Positions 30,025 through 40,876 of a DNA stretch of 64,000 nucleotides are shown here, piece by piece. A program made the translations under genes and the position numbers. This stretch comes from Aradus depressus (taxonomy: Eukaryota > Arthropoda > Insecta > Hemiptera > Aradidae), in the NCBI GenBank assembly GCA_963662175.1, contig OY759214.1, positions 77,636,037 through 77,700,036 on the forward strand, given 5' to 3'. Each line of letters begins with the position of its first letter. The stretch's first letter is position 1. The notes under the pieces are model-generated. The model did not search any database. It had not been told where the DNA came from and saw only the letters and a list, made by a program, of their open reading frames with translations.

Positions 30025-31090
30025 ATAAAGTGACATTATTTTTATAATTTTAAATTTCTTGTATTAAATTTTATTGCCGCAGAAGCATGAAATTCATGTT
30101 GAAATAATAGTTATACTTTTGACAATTATCGATATAATAAATATAAAATACTGCAATGGTGAATTTTGGTTTTTGACACAGATAAAACAATGCCTCTTAG
30201 ATTTTTTTAAAAATATACTCTTTTATCTTTCCGATTTCTATAACAAGAATGAAATTTCTGAACAGAATAAAATTCGAAGCCTAAAGAAAGTACATGATGA
30301 AACTAACGAATCAATCAAATGATCATAAATCCCAGACTAGTCAAATAGGGACTTGTAAATTATCAAGGCTATTAAATTAAATTGATAGCTTTTTTATAGC
30401 TGTAGCGATAAAAGCTATATATAGTGTATTGTATCATTTGTATTTTGAAATGATCGAAATGGAAAAGTCATCCACCGCCACCGATATAGAAAGTGAATCA
30501 AAAAACGAGTTTTAAATGCATTTTAATACATTTCATGAAAACAGGGGATCAATCCCTCAAAAAACCTTGGAAAAAACATCCTAGAAGAAGTTATGCAGTG
30601 TATAAAGGATTCAAAACCTACTTGTTTAATGTGGTTTACATTTAGGCTGGAAGATTTAGGCGTTTTACAAAACGGCTAGCAATATTAGGCATTATGTAAA
30701 AAGGCCAATGAAGTTCAGTCTATTTGATTTTAATTAATCAATAGTTAATTATAATTAACTATTGATTACAAAAATAACTTTTAAGTTGAGGAACGCGGAC
30801 ATATTGTGGAATTTGTAATAAATAAATAACTTTGTTTTATTTATTTATTACAAAAATGCTTAATAATACACATATTATACACTGGTAAGAGCATTCTACA
30901 ATTTAAATTTTAATCCATAATTTTTAAAAAATCATTTTCTCTATTCAGAACTGTTTAAAATATAACTTATTTTTTTAAATGAATCTCCAACAAAAGTTAA
31001 CTTTATTTATTTATTTAATTTTCTTTTTATCAGTAAATAAAATATTTATGAATAATGTTTTAATTAAATATTTTATTTATTAAATAATGT
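30025..31090. other. AT-rich spacer with a palindrome
   Basis: No gene recognised. A frame at 30074-30322 follows an acceptor-like ATTGCCGCAG but is otherwise compositional. A perfect palindrome lies at 30735-30768. Confidence 0.4.
30735..30768. repeat. 34-bp perfect palindrome
   Basis: TAATCAATAGTTAATTA followed by its reverse complement. Confidence 0.95.
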
Positions 31091-31096
31091 CCTTAC

Positions 31097-31181
31097 CCTT
31101 CTGCCGTGTATGTAGCTGGTATGTAGAAGAACCGAGATGGTCAACAGAAGTAGGTAATGCACCGCCATAGCTCGTTCACAT
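31097..31181 (-). CDS. Candidate exon encoding a signal peptide
   Basis: On the minus strand the exon begins after the acceptor TTTTGTCTTCTTCAG (boundary at 31181), has 13 untranslated bases, and starts at ATG 31168. The coded peptide MAVHYLLLLTISVLLHTSY plus IHGRR is a textbook secretion signal. It ends exactly at a strong donor, AGG|GTAAGG (GT at 31096-31095, phase 0). Upstream, a second acceptor (TTTTAATTTTCAG near 31297) suggests a 5' UTR exon. The coding part is 72 bp. The downstream exon would lie below 31090 or outside recognition. It is likely a small secreted protein or neuropeptide precursor; the family is not recognised. Confidence 0.45.
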
Positions 31182-31369
31182 CTGAAGAAGACAAAATATC
31201 AGTTATAGAGTTCAGCCTTAGGTGAAAATGTGTAGCAAGTCTTCAGGTACAACGTGGTAGATGCTTTAGTGTTTCGTTCTTGGTCTACAAATCCCTGAAA
31301 ATTAAAAATAAATAAACTAATATAATAAATTGCATTCTAAGGATATAATTTAGTCCTTTAAAAAACCCA

Positions 31370-31905
31370 GTGAATCACCGATTATCTACTTTTCCAGCAA
31401 GAAAATCATTAATGTTTTCGCTCTCCCTCCAAACCTTCTGTTTTGACTAAAACTCAATATTTAGTTTACACTGTGGCTTCTGAATCCTCTCAATCTAAAT
31501 TTTGTGTCAATACATTCATTATATCCGTGGTAATTAGGCTATTTGAGTGGAAACCCTCCTTATCTAGTTTTCCCCTTCCCTTCAACTGAATTCGCGGAAA
31601 ATTAATAAGTGCCATTCTTATGAGGTTTTGAATTTATATATAGAATTTAAAGTCGATACATTCATTACATCGAAAGTTACTGAGATTTTTGAGTTGAGTC
31701 CCCTCGCTGACCCCTTCCTCGCCTTCGACTGATTTCGCTGAAAATGAATAGGTGATTCTTTATAGAGCTTTGAATTTTCGTGTCGATACATCCATTACAG
31801 TTAGCAGTTACTAGTGTTTTTGTGTTGAGTCTTCCTCCTCTAATGGTGATTTGAATTTACATATGTCATTTTGTGTCAACACATGCATTAAAACGGCAGT
31901 CCCCA
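31370..31905 (+). repeat. Rep-C element with three units
   Basis: GGTGAATCACC-like end (GTGAATCACCGATTATC), TTTTCGCTCTCCCTCC block, then units starting near 31510, 31650 and 31785. Confidence 0.75.
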
Positions 31906-32049
31906 GAGCCGATTTCAAAGCGTTTTTTTTTCTTTCAAAAGCTGATATTTGTAAGATGGTTCTTAGCCATGTTTGGTGGAAATCGGATATGCCGGCCTTT
32001 AGGTTTCATCAGAGTCTGTGTAGGGTTCTCGGCCTCTATTACAGCTAGA

Positions 32050-32420
32050 GAGTTGGAGTTTGAGCTCAAATGTTTATAAGGCCAATTTCTTTCAGAAATT
32101 TAATTAAGTTCCTGAATCTAGATGTTCTCTCGCTAAATATATCTTGGAGGGTTGCAGGCATGGCTGTTATTTTCCCTATACTTGGCCAGCTTCTGACAAT
32201 CTTCAATGACACGTCTCACCGTCAGCAACTTCCTACAGAGGACACACCTTGGAGGTCTGTTTCCAACCAGGAGGTAGCCATAAGTCACTCTCGTATGGCC
32301 AATAGCCACACTTCTTAACACAATTTTTTCTCGTCGGGAGAGTTCAACGGAAAAGTTAATAGGTCTTAGCTTTGGCTTTAGATGTTTCAGTAAATTCTCA
32401 AGAATGAGATTAAGATTTTT
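32050..32420 (-). pseudogene. LINE-I C-terminal fragment
   Basis: In reverse, the frame includes LSRREKIVLRSVAIGHTRVT and then YGYLLVGNRPPRC, followed by CRKLLTVRRVIEDC. This matches the RLRIGHTxLTHxYLL...C..C..LTVxHI..EC zinc-binding tail found after RNase H in I-like LINEs. It is truncated on both sides, and no poly-A end is visible. Confidence 0.7.
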
Positions 32421-32584
32421 GAGAAATAAATGTAATTTCTATTTATAAATGAATGTATTTCCCTTGGGTGATTCATTGAGAACAGATGCCTAGCCATTAA
32501 TAGAGACAGACAGGGTCGTGAAGAGGGGAGCTTGTTGCAGACCACTCGACCAAAGACCTATCAACAGAAGCTTCTTCATCTCTC

Positions 32585-32800
32585 TTTTCTAAAAATGTCG
32601 AATCAACGGCAATGTACTTCCCCAGCATGAATTAATCAGTTGAGTTTCCGCTCTCCCTCTAAAACCAATGGAACGTTTTGGCTAAAAAAAATCAATAGTC
32701 CAATCCACATAATACATTTTGGGTCAATACATTCATAATATCGGTAGTTATTAGAACTTCGCTTTAGTCGATTTGCCTGAAAATTAATAAGACAATATTA
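32585..32800 (+). repeat. Rep-C element, partial
   Basis: CAATGTACTTCCCCAGCATG, CGCTCTCCCTCTAAAACC and one unit start (AATACATTCATAATATCGG). Confidence 0.65.
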
Positions 32801-32805
32801 ACGAA

Positions 32806-32817
32806 GCCACTAAGATT
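32806..32817 (+). repeat. Target-site duplication, left copy
   Basis: GCCACTAAGATT, repeated at 33015-33026. Confidence 0.9.
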
Positions 32818-33014
32818 TTTTTTTTTTTTTTTTTGCCTCGGCAGACACCATTTGTGTTATTGTTTAGTTATTTTTACGACATCCATGGCCCCGGGAGAGA
32901 GTTCTATCTACAAAATAAAACTCACTCCCGGACGGGATTCGAACCCGCAAACCATGGTGAGACCATGACGACTAAAGCCCTACGCTCGAGCCCGCACGGC
33001 CACCATGGCTCCCC
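32818..33014 (-). mobile_element. SINE-B copy 4
   Basis: Reverse copy with poly-T (tail) at 32818-32834, the body and the tRNA-like head ending GGCCACCATGGCTCCCC. Flanked by an exact 12-bp duplication. It inserted into the first unit of the tandem array that follows. Confidence 0.9.
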
Positions 33015-33016
33015 GC

Positions 33017-33250
33017 CACTAAGATTGATATGATTCTATTCTAATAGAAAAAAGTTTCACCGAAAATATGAATGAGACTAGTGAGTTTGATATGATTACA
33101 TACTAATAGGAAAACGTTGCATAGAAAATATGAACGAGACCAGTAAGATTGATATGATTTCATTCTAATAGAAGAACGTCAGGAAATATGAACAAGAGCA
33201 GTAAGATTGATATGATTTATTTCTAATAGGAGAACGGTGACAGAAAATAT
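33017..33250 (+). repeat. Degenerate tandem repeat, about 65-bp unit
   Basis: AGATTGATATGATT or a close variant recurs near 33021, 33084, 33147 and 33208, each followed by CTAATAG and GAAAATATGAA. Confidence 0.75.
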
Positions 33251-34235
33251 CAAAAACTAGGATAATAATTTCATTTCCGTTAAACCAATACATGGTAATA
33301 GAATAAAGTCAAAAGAATTTATACATTGATAGCTTATAAATTAGATTTATAACTACTTAACACACTTATGATTAGTAATAACAAAAATATTAAAAAAAGT
33401 AAAATGAAATGAATAAAAACTGAAAAAATAAATACTTAAAAATATATTAGTACAAAGAATATTAATATTATTACATAGATACATTTATAATAAGTAGATA
33501 CATTTTTTAATTTAATCAAAATTAAGATAAACTATTTTTTAAAACTCTTTCGGAAGAGTCTTTATCACAACGATGTTTTGGGACGATGTTACGTCATCAA
33601 GCCCCAATGTGCGAAATATTGAAAAGAAAAAGAAAACAATGAATAAATAAATAAAAAACATTTAAATTAATAAATAAAACAATAACGGACATTCGACTGA
33701 CCTTTAAGGTGTGGAGGAACTCTGCTCAAAAAATAAAAATGAAAGCTTTGTATCAAATAATGTTTTTGAATCAATGAATAATTCAGTCACTACTACCATA
33801 AGCCCCCGATCTCCCAAATTCGAAGTTTTCAGGTTAAACAATATGGACCCCCAGAATACGAGTAGACTAATATAAATCTATGTTTCGAATCACCCACAAA
33901 TCCCTCTTCTCCATTCATCCTTTCACCTGCCTCGAGTTCATTACGATATCTCGATGCCTCTAAATTATACATTACGGTTCTATGGGCCAGCTAATGAACT
34001 GTTCACAGATTGAAAGTGCTGGGCCATTGACGTTGGAGGCGTGGGAGGAGTTCCAGGAACTGAGCCCCTTATTGAACCGAGTGTCACCCTTGGATGATCT
34101 TACTCAACGATAATTAAATATTAATTAGTTACTTACTAAAACCATGACGTCCCTTTCAATAGTATAGCTATATAAATATCCTTTACCATCAGATATACAA
34201 AAAACCGTTTGGCAGCAATAAATACTAGGACAATA
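33251..34235. other. Unassigned DNA
   Basis: No gene recognised. A moderately GC-rich, possibly unique stretch lies at about 33880-34110. Confidence 0.4.
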
Positions 34236-34238
34236 GTA

Positions 34239-34562
34239 AGTTATTATGACTCACGCTCGGGCTTTAACTACAAGGTCATATCGCTTAATACCAGAGCGCT
34301 TTTTTCACTCTCGTGGACATGAGCTTGACTCTACTACGGGAGTCCAAAATTTGCCTACCGTAAATTTTTATTCACCTATGGTAGGGGTCTTAAAAGTGTA
34401 CCTAACATTGTACAGGTTCGGGACCATCGCATAACGTCCCAGCCGAAGCATGGCCTGCTTAGTAAAGTTTATTTCACCTCCCAGATAAAAATCCTAAAGA
34501 GCCTCGGTCCGCGATCTTGAGCTTATATGGCAAGCACATACCACTGACCCACCCGTGCCCTC
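34239..34562 (-). mobile_element. SINE-A copy, diverged
   Basis: Reverse copy from TATGACTCACGCTCGGGC to CACCCGTGCCCTC with many substitutions, so it is probably old. Confidence 0.85.
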
Positions 34563-34766
34563 AAACTTTGTTTATATCAAAGAACTTCGAATTCTCTTGA
34601 AATTGTAGATATAAGAGTAAAACAAGACCAAAAATACATAAAAATGTATTTTTTCATTTTTTCAAATTATTTTCACAGTCTCAAAATGTAAGGATTAACC
34701 TTGTAGGAATTTAGGGCATTTTTTTTTTTTTTTTTTTTCAAAAAATGCTGAATGATAATTTTAAAT

Positions 34767-34822
34767 GCAGTTTACCTCCCAGAAAAAATAAACTAAGGGC
34801 CTCGGCCGGTTTCGTATTTCAC
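34767..34822 (-). mobile_element. SINE-A fragment
   Basis: TTTACCTCCCAGAAAAAATAA and GGGCCTCGGCCGGTTTCG only. Confidence 0.75.
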
Positions 34823-35295
34823 GATACGACGAATTACGTTGACGCCTGCATATACATTACTTCTCACAACGAAATTCGTTCCACAATTAAATTTAATTAT
34901 AGAACCTATTAATAAGATAATTTTAATTGCTAGTATGATGTTCATAAAATGCAATAGAAAGGTTCGGTCACCTTCGCTCTGCTCACCTTGAAAGACATTT
35001 TATTGGCTTTGTACCGTTTAATTTAACGGCCCGTTAAAATAGTTACGCTTAATTGTAGTCTTGCTATTCATACCATATATATTTTTTTTTAGGTATAATG
35101 CATTGGTCTGTTTGTAATAGTTTTTTGCAATAGTTAACCCTGATTCGGGACTCATCATGGTCTTGGATCCCTAGGGCCAGTGACAAAGAAAATAATTCTG
35201 TATGGTGGGGAGGCCTATGACCAGTAATGTATTGTCTTATATACCATGAAGAAAGAAGAATTTCGACTAAATAAATTTCCTCACTTTTTGATTTA
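34823..35295. other. Unassigned DNA
   Basis: No gene or known element recognised. Confidence 0.4.
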
Positions 35296-35299
35296 AAAA

Positions 35300-35765
35300 A
35301 AAAAGTTGTCAATCACCGGCAATGTACTTCTCCAGAACAAATTAATCAATTAACTTTTCGCTTCTACTCCAAAATCAGACGACCGATCGCTCTAATATTC
35401 AGTTGACTTACATATGGGCTCCTCATACTAAATTTTGTGTCGATAAATTCATCACATCGGCAGTTATTAGGGTTTTTTAATTCATCCCCTCCTTCGCTGA
35501 AATTTAACTCTCCCCTAATTACCCCCTCCACTTTGGCCGATCCGGCTGAAAACGTGTTCTTATGGGGTTTTGCCCACACATATAAAATTTCGTGTCTATA
35601 CTCATTATATCTGGAATTATCGTGTTCACAGACAAACAGAATTTTTTTTTTATATATTTGGAATCTAGAGGTTGGAAAACATGAAATTCCGTCAAAATCT
35701 CGGCGTCGAATTTCTGACCGATTACATAACTTCCCCTATACTGGAATAGTTGGGGAAGTAAAATC
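35300..35765 (+). repeat. Rep-C element, near complete
   Basis: CAATCACCGGCAATGTAC, ACTTCTCCAGAACAAATTAA, units near 35440 and 35590, T-rich tract, CGGCGTCGAATTTCTGACC and the terminal CTTCCCCTATACTGGAATAG...GGGGAAG end. Confidence 0.75.
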
Positions 35766-35779
35766 ATGTGATGTGGCCA

Positions 35780-36090
35780 GGCTTGCCTTCTGAGCTCAAG
35801 AATATGGGTTCGAAACCCGACCGAGGCCCTTTGTTTATTTTATCTGGGAGGTAAAATAAACTTAAGCACGCCGTCCTTCGGATGGGACGTTAAGCAATGG
35901 TACCGAGATGTCAGGTACACGTTAACGACCCCTGCCCTGGGTGAATAAAAATTTAGGGTAGGCAAAATTTAGGACTCCTACAGTAGAGTAGGGCTCATGT
36001 TCACCAGAGTGACGAAAGAGCGCTCTGGTAGTAGGCGATATGACCTCGTAGTTAAAGCCCGAGCATGAGTCATAAAACCTAACCTAACCT
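35780..36090 (+). mobile_element. SINE-A copy, slightly 5' truncated
   Basis: Starts inside the head at GCTTGCCTTCTGAGC and ends in AAAACCTAACCTAACCT. No TSD. Compared with the inverted relative at 38.6 kb it replaces about 30 bp (from ATTACAGGATC to TTTT), so this insertion came with a small target deletion. Confidence 0.9.
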
Positions 36091-36195
36091 GTACAGATCA
36101 CTCTCCCACCCCCCTCATCTCATACAATTAAAAGTACTGTATCGATACTACTTACAATTATAAGTATTTTTTAAAATTATTTATCGAGTGCAAAA

Positions 36196-36282
36196 AAACT
36201 TAAGGGCCTCGGCCAGATTTTGGAGCCCGCGATCTTAAGCTCACTTGGTTAGTATGCAACCTCCTAACAACGAACGCCCTCA
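36196..36282 (-). mobile_element. SINE-A head fragment, old
   Basis: CTTAAGGGCCTCGGCCAG, TTTTGGAGCCCGCGATC and GAACGCCCTC. It is carried in both arms of the inverted repeat, so it predates the duplication. Confidence 0.75.
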
Positions 36283-36299
36283 GGATTATATAGCCACAT

Positions 36300-36690
36300 A
36301 TTTATGCCTTCCCTTCAACTGATTTCGCGGAAAATTGTTAGATGCAATCCTTATGGGGTTTTGAACTTAAAAATAAAATTTCATATCGATACATTCATTA
36401 CAACGGAAATATTTTGGATTTTTGAAGATTTTGATCCCCCCTCGGCTGATTTGGTTGAAAATCAATGTGGTGTTGGTTCGAAATCATTTGAAGGGAAAGG
36501 AGGCTCCACTCAAATAACCTAATAACATCTGATGTAATGAATGTATCGATAAAAAATTAGTATGATTCAGAAGCCACTGTGTAAAGCAAATATTGAGTTT
36601 TATCCCAAACGGTCGATTGGCTTTGGAGGGAGGGCAAAAACATAATATATATTATATAATTAATTGGTACATAGCTTGTGATTCACTAAC
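36300..36690. repeat. Two Rep-C parts in head-to-head orientation
   Basis: A forward unit at 36305-36475 is followed directly by a reverse part at 36478-36690 with GGCTTTGGAGGGAGGGC and ATAGCTTGTGATTCAC. Confidence 0.6.
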
Positions 36691-36716
36691 GATAACTGGA
36701 GAGACATTGTTGTATG

Positions 36717-36947
36717 AGCCACCTCAAGGACACTTAGAAATTCCAAGTTGGAATACCCTTTCACGGAAACATCTTGCAAACATCCAGAAGGAGGAGGTTA
36801 TAAGGTTAATGTGGCTTCAGTTGAGGTTACTATTAAAACTGATAGAAATGTCGAGGTTATTGCCGATGATATGGTTCCAAACAATGACAAGAACCAACGT
36901 TTAGAAAGTGCCAACCAAGGACGCCATCCTATTTACAAAACATCCTA
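36717..36947 (+). CDS. Coding-like fragment, unidentified
   Basis: A frame open from just after a stop at 36714 to a TAA at 36945 shows a strong GNN/ANN codon bias. It is rich in Val and Thr (GYKVNVASVEVTIKTDRNVE) and ends in a polar tail. An ATG occurs at 36748. Its composition contrasts with the AT-rich flanks. It may be a final exon, a captured gene piece or a transposon remnant; no motif is recognised. Confidence 0.3.
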
Positions 36948-37143
36948 ACCATCAGTTCCAAGATCATAGGTCAATGTAGGGATGACTTTCGTGTCTTATC
37001 ATAGGTTATTTTCTGTTATTCAGTTAAATGTCTCTATTATCTCGTTGTTGCCAACATAGAATTAAGGACAAAAATAATTAACGTGCTAGTTACGAGAGGA
37101 GATTGAAGATTGTTCATTGCGGGCGTAAAGTTGAGAAAAATCT

Positions 37144-37220
37144 CACGAGTGGAATATACTGGGAAACGAATGGGCCGAGATGGCAGCAAGACAAGAGCGA
37201 TCATCTGGTTATAATGACAG
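37144..37220 (+). pseudogene. LINE RNase H remnant
   Basis: HEWNILGNEWAEMAARQERS matches the HxGxxGNExAD signature near the end of LINE RNase H domains. It stops where the minus-strand LINE-I begins, so that LINE may have inserted into it. Confidence 0.5.
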
Positions 37221-37227
37221 TAATATT

Positions 37228-38275
37228 TTTTTTTTTCTTCTTTGAGGCATTTCGACCATGGGGGGTCATGGATGCCTGATGGATGCAGGTCTCTGGGGAT
37301 CCTAGCGGGCTAATTTGGATAGGCGCAGATTAATAATAATAAAGGTCGAGAGATATACGGAATAGAAAGGCACGTGATGAAAACAATTTTGTTTTATAAT
37401 TTAGATAAGAGTTTTGTGAAGTGCAAGAAATGAAATAGTTGGGTAATTTGGGAGACATTATTGGATAGAATTTCGGAAATATCCACCGCAAGGTTGCCAT
37501 TTTCACGCTGGGGACTATATGCCATGCATTCAGTTAGAATGTGTCTGACAGACAGTCCGACCCCGCAGGACTGACACAGAGGAGGGGGTTCCCGAGCCAT
37601 CAGATATCCATGGGTCAGCCTGCTCTGCCCTCTACGTAACCGAGTTAAAATTACTTCTTCTTTCCTTTTTTCTCTTATTGAAGTGTTCCAGACTCGAGTG
37701 GAGCTTTTGATGGTCCTTAGTTTATTATCGGTCATACCGAGCCACCGAATCTGCCATTTGATCCAGACTCTTTCCTTGATGTAGGCGACGAAGTCACTTA
37801 CAGGGACTTCGGATGTGGGTAGTTAGTATGGCGCGGCCTGGCATTCTTGTCTGCTGACTCATTACCTGCATTGCCACAATGACCTGGGATCCAGAGGAAA
37901 GTAACTGAAGTCTGGTTTCTTCTTAATGACCATAGGGCCTTCAGTATGTTTTGGACAAGGAGATGTTCTGAATACAGATTCCCCATGTCGACAGGGGGTC
38001 ACTATAGATGGCTTCCATTGGGGATAGAGACGTTCAGACTCTTGCCAATAGCTACTAATTCCGCTGTTACGTTGCTGCACAGCGAAGGAAGGGCAAATAG
38101 GTAGATCCTTTCTTCGAAAACCACCGCAGCTAGGGTTTTTTCCGTTAGGGTTTTTTGACCCGTCCGTATATATAAACGTTGCGTAGGGTAAATCATTTTT
38201 GATCTTCATAAACTCATGTTTATATACTATAGGGGGAGTGTCTTTCTTTAGTAATTTTGTCAGGTTGAGTTATAT
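37228..38275 (-). pseudogene. LINE-I element, 5' truncated: RNase H, zinc tail, 3' UTR, poly-A
   Basis: Reading in reverse from 38209, the sequence encodes FIYTDGSKN (first RNase H Asp) and FEERIYLFALPSLCSNVTAE (RNase H core with the Glu). Next come LLVQNILKALWSL and FLWIPGHCGNAGNESADKNA (the GHCGxxGNExAD motif). Finally there is VILTRLRRGQSRLTHGYL and a CxxC...H...C zinc-like tail ending near 37394. Frameshifts split it into at least four frames. A 3' UTR follows, with a poly-A read as poly-T at 37228-37239. Reverse transcriptase and endonuclease are missing. No TSD was identified. Confidence 0.85.
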
Positions 38276-38393
38276 TTTTGGTGTGGGCATTATCCAGAGT
38301 TCAGTGCGCGCTAAGCCTAATCTTTGCAATCTGGGGGTATCCATGTTATATTATTTATTTACGTAAGCCACAATATGGTAAGATATACATTTT

Positions 38394-38685
38394 CATAAAT
38401 ATGTGGCTATATAATCTTAGAGGGCGTTCGTTGCTGGAAGGTTGCGTGCTACCCTACTGAGCTCAAGGTCGCGGGCTCCAAAATCTGGCCGAGGCCCTTA
38501 AGTTCTTTATCATAATAACTCGATAAGTAATTAATAAGATACTTATAATTGTAAGTAGTATCGATACCGTACTTTTAATTATATGAAACGGGAAGGGAGA
38601 GTGATCTGTACAAAAATGGTTGGTATACGAAGATCCTGTAATGGCCACATCACATCTATTTACTTCCCCAGCTATTCCAGTAAGT
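38394..38685. repeat. Right arm of the inverted repeat
   Basis: Reverse complement of 35741-36306 minus its SINE-A. It includes a forward SINE-A head fragment at 38419-38505 and a Rep-G segment (GGTTGGTATACGAAGATCC). Confidence 0.8.
38419..38505 (+). mobile_element. SINE-A head fragment, old
   Basis: AGAGGGCGTTCGTTGCTGG to GGCCGAGGCCCTTAAG. The partner of 36196-36282. Confidence 0.75.
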
Positions 38686-38900
38686 TGGAGGCACATGGGT
38701 AGATCTACATTTTACGAGTGCCAATTGCATACAACTACAAATCTGAACCTTTCTGACCTACTACAGAGCTCCCTCCAAATTCGTAAAAGTTCATCGTGCC
38801 TAATCGTAAAGCCCCTAACCACTTTTAGAGAACTATCACAAAGAAACCCTTGTTGTTTATCTATCATTTCAATGCTAATACATATTACTAGTTGTATGAG
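38686..38900. repeat. Second inverted repeat, left arm
   Basis: GGGTAGATCTACATTTTACG to CTTTTAGAGAACTATCACA, and less closely to about 38900. Reverse complement at 39490-39675. Confidence 0.85.
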
Positions 38901-38904
38901 CTTG

Positions 38905-39488
38905 TCGGCCAATATATATTTATGTGAGAAGGCGCAATAAAGGTGACTTTGGCGGAAAACTCGAAAGAGTTAAGAAAAAAAAAGCAAATCTTTGTTACCC
39001 GTTTATTAAGATTGGCTTGGCCAAAGAACCGCGAATTATGCCATCGAGGGTGTTGACCTGTAAACAGGATATTTGACATTGACAATGATAAACTTCCGCA
39101 CAAAAAAGGATAAAATACCGATGAAGAGATGCAGTGGCTTCAGATTCTGGAACCTGAGACGCTTCGAAGTCGAATTCTTATTGTTCATGTTTCCATGTCT
39201 TAAACTGCTCTTGTCACTTCTTGTTATCTGTCTTGAGTTCTGATATTCAAATACATTCTCAAAGTAGTTATATTAACAGCCTAATTTGTGTTATCATTGA
39301 AACCCCCCAAAGATTACTAATTATAATACCTCTCGTTTTAGCCAAGCAAATTAAGCAACATAAAGATAAGATACCGGTTGGTGAGTGAAGCACCAAACTT
39401 AAATTAAAGTGTAGCTACAATATTATTTCTTTATAAGTGCTAGAGAAGCCATTTTATTTCTTCACATTTATATAATATATATAGTTGA
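38905..39488. other. Spacer between inverted arms
   Basis: No known element. A 41-codon frame at 39121-39243 encodes a hydrophobic peptide (MKRCSGFRFWNLRRFEVEF start) of unknown meaning. Confidence 0.4.
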
Positions 39489-39489
39489 C

Positions 39490-39675
39490 TAACAGCTAGT
39501 AATATTATATTGATAGATACTGTGATAGTTCTCTAAAAGTGGTTAGGGGCTTTACGATTAGGCACGATGGACTCTTACGAATTTGGAGGCAGCTCTGTAG
39601 TAGGTCACAAAGGTTCAGATTTGTAGTTGTATTCAATTGGCACTCGTAAAATGTAGATCTACCCATCTGCCTGCA
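39490..39675. repeat. Second inverted repeat, right arm
   Basis: Reverse complement of 38686-38900, at roughly five differences per 150 bp in the core. Confidence 0.85.
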
Positions 39676-39679
39676 AAAC

Positions 39680-40085
39680 ATCCATGAACGGCTCGTAGTC
39701 CACAAACACTCGCCTGCATGAACATTTCAGTGTGATGTTTTAAATGTAGATTCAGAAGTCCCTAAGTAAGAAACTTATTAATTTAGTCAACTAGAGTGTA
39801 TAAATGGAGAGCGGAAACTTGATGTATAACAAATACAAATAGCAAGCCGTTTGCACTAATGACAATAGAGCTCAAGTAAATCAAAATGACTTAGGATAAT
39901 GCAATACTTGTGCGTTCGTTTTGGTTAATTGAATAAAAGGAGGCAGTCAAATATCTCTGGTGTACTCTACTAAATGACAAAGGCAGAAACTAATTTTGAT
40001 AATTGTCCATTAGAGTTAATGAACGAGAACTTTCAGTCATTCGTTCATTCTCCTCCCTAGAGATTTATAAGGGCATTTAATTACT
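39680..40085. other. Unassigned DNA with a Rep-C trace
   Basis: GATTCAGAAGTCCCTAAGTAAG near 39750 resembles Rep-C in reverse. Nothing else recognised. Confidence 0.4.
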
Positions 40086-40185
40086 TTGAAATTTACTATT
40101 TAGTCACTATGAAATCCACTATTTAGTCACTATGAAATCCACTATTTAGTCACTTTGAAATCCACTATTTAGTCTACTATTTAGA
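40086..40185 (+). repeat. 23-bp tandem repeat, about four copies
   Basis: CACTATTTAGTCACTATGAA plus three bases, repeated. Confidence 0.85.
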
Positions 40186-40309
40186 ACCCTTTCTTCTCCC
40201 CCGAATGGGGGGAGGGGATCATTAAATACAGAGATCGAGCTTCAGGGCGATCGAGCGTTATGCCTAATGTTTTTGGTACTTTTCCAGAATTTACCCGCCA
40301 TTTATTTTT

Positions 40310-40876
40310 CTTGGTATAAAAAGTAGAGAATTAAACGACAAGAAGTCCGTTCACATGGTATTCACCCTTCGACGTAATTATGCTAGCCTTCCCATCTTCG
40401 ATAACAACAATCCTATTTCTTTAAAAACGAAGTTTGCTACCTAGGCCACATACTTGACAAACGAATGACGTGGAATCCTCACACGAGACTGAAAAGACAA
40501 GAAATGAACAGACGATAGAAACTGTTACTAAGACTACTAGACAAAAGATCCAAACTAACCTTGAAAACAAAACGACTAATATATACCGCAATACACAAAT
40601 CTATGTGGACTTGGGACCTGAACTATAGGCTTCTGCCAAAGCTTCCTATCTTCAGCGCATTCAATTCTTGCAATCCAAAATCCTTCGTACAATAGCCAAT
40701 GCTCTTTATTACATCTTCAACTCTTCACTCAATGAACTTCATATCCCCTCTCCTTTGAGCTATTTGCCAGTGTTCAGTTTGACACCACACTTATAGGGGT
40801 GGTAAGATAGTTTCATTTTATATTATTTTGTTATTCCCTACCCTTAATGATTACTTACCTCTCCATTTTTATATTT
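40310..40876 (+). pseudogene. LINE-J reverse transcriptase end and 3' UTR, part 1
   Basis: Frames carry VHMVFTLRRNY, SLPIFDNNN and a GHILDKRMTWNPHTRLKRQ stretch. LLLRLLDKRSKLTLKTKRLI and a FLQSKILRTIANALYYI stretch follow. This is the order seen at the end of jockey-like RT domains. A 3' UTR starts near 40755 (GAGCTATTTGCCAGTG). At 40877 it is interrupted by a TIR element and resumes at 41691. Confidence 0.8.

Larger units (their letters stand above)
35741..36306. repeat. Left arm of a 2-kb-spaced inverted repeat
   Basis: Without the SINE-A at 35780-36090, this sequence is the reverse complement of 38394-38685. It covers CTGGAATAG..GGGGAAGTAAA, GTGATGTGGCC, then ACAGATCACTCTCCC, GTATCGATACTACTTAC and a SINE-A head fragment to ATAGCCACATATTTATG. 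Confidence 0.8.

Noticed and set aside
30074..30322. 82-codon frame after an acceptor-like ATTGCCGCAG
   Set aside because: Extremely AT-rich, no donor or downstream partner, and no recognisable domain.
39121..39243. 41-codon membrane peptide between the inverted arms
   Set aside because: It begins with a good ATG and has coding-like codons, but length and lack of any motif or splice site leave it indistinguishable from chance.
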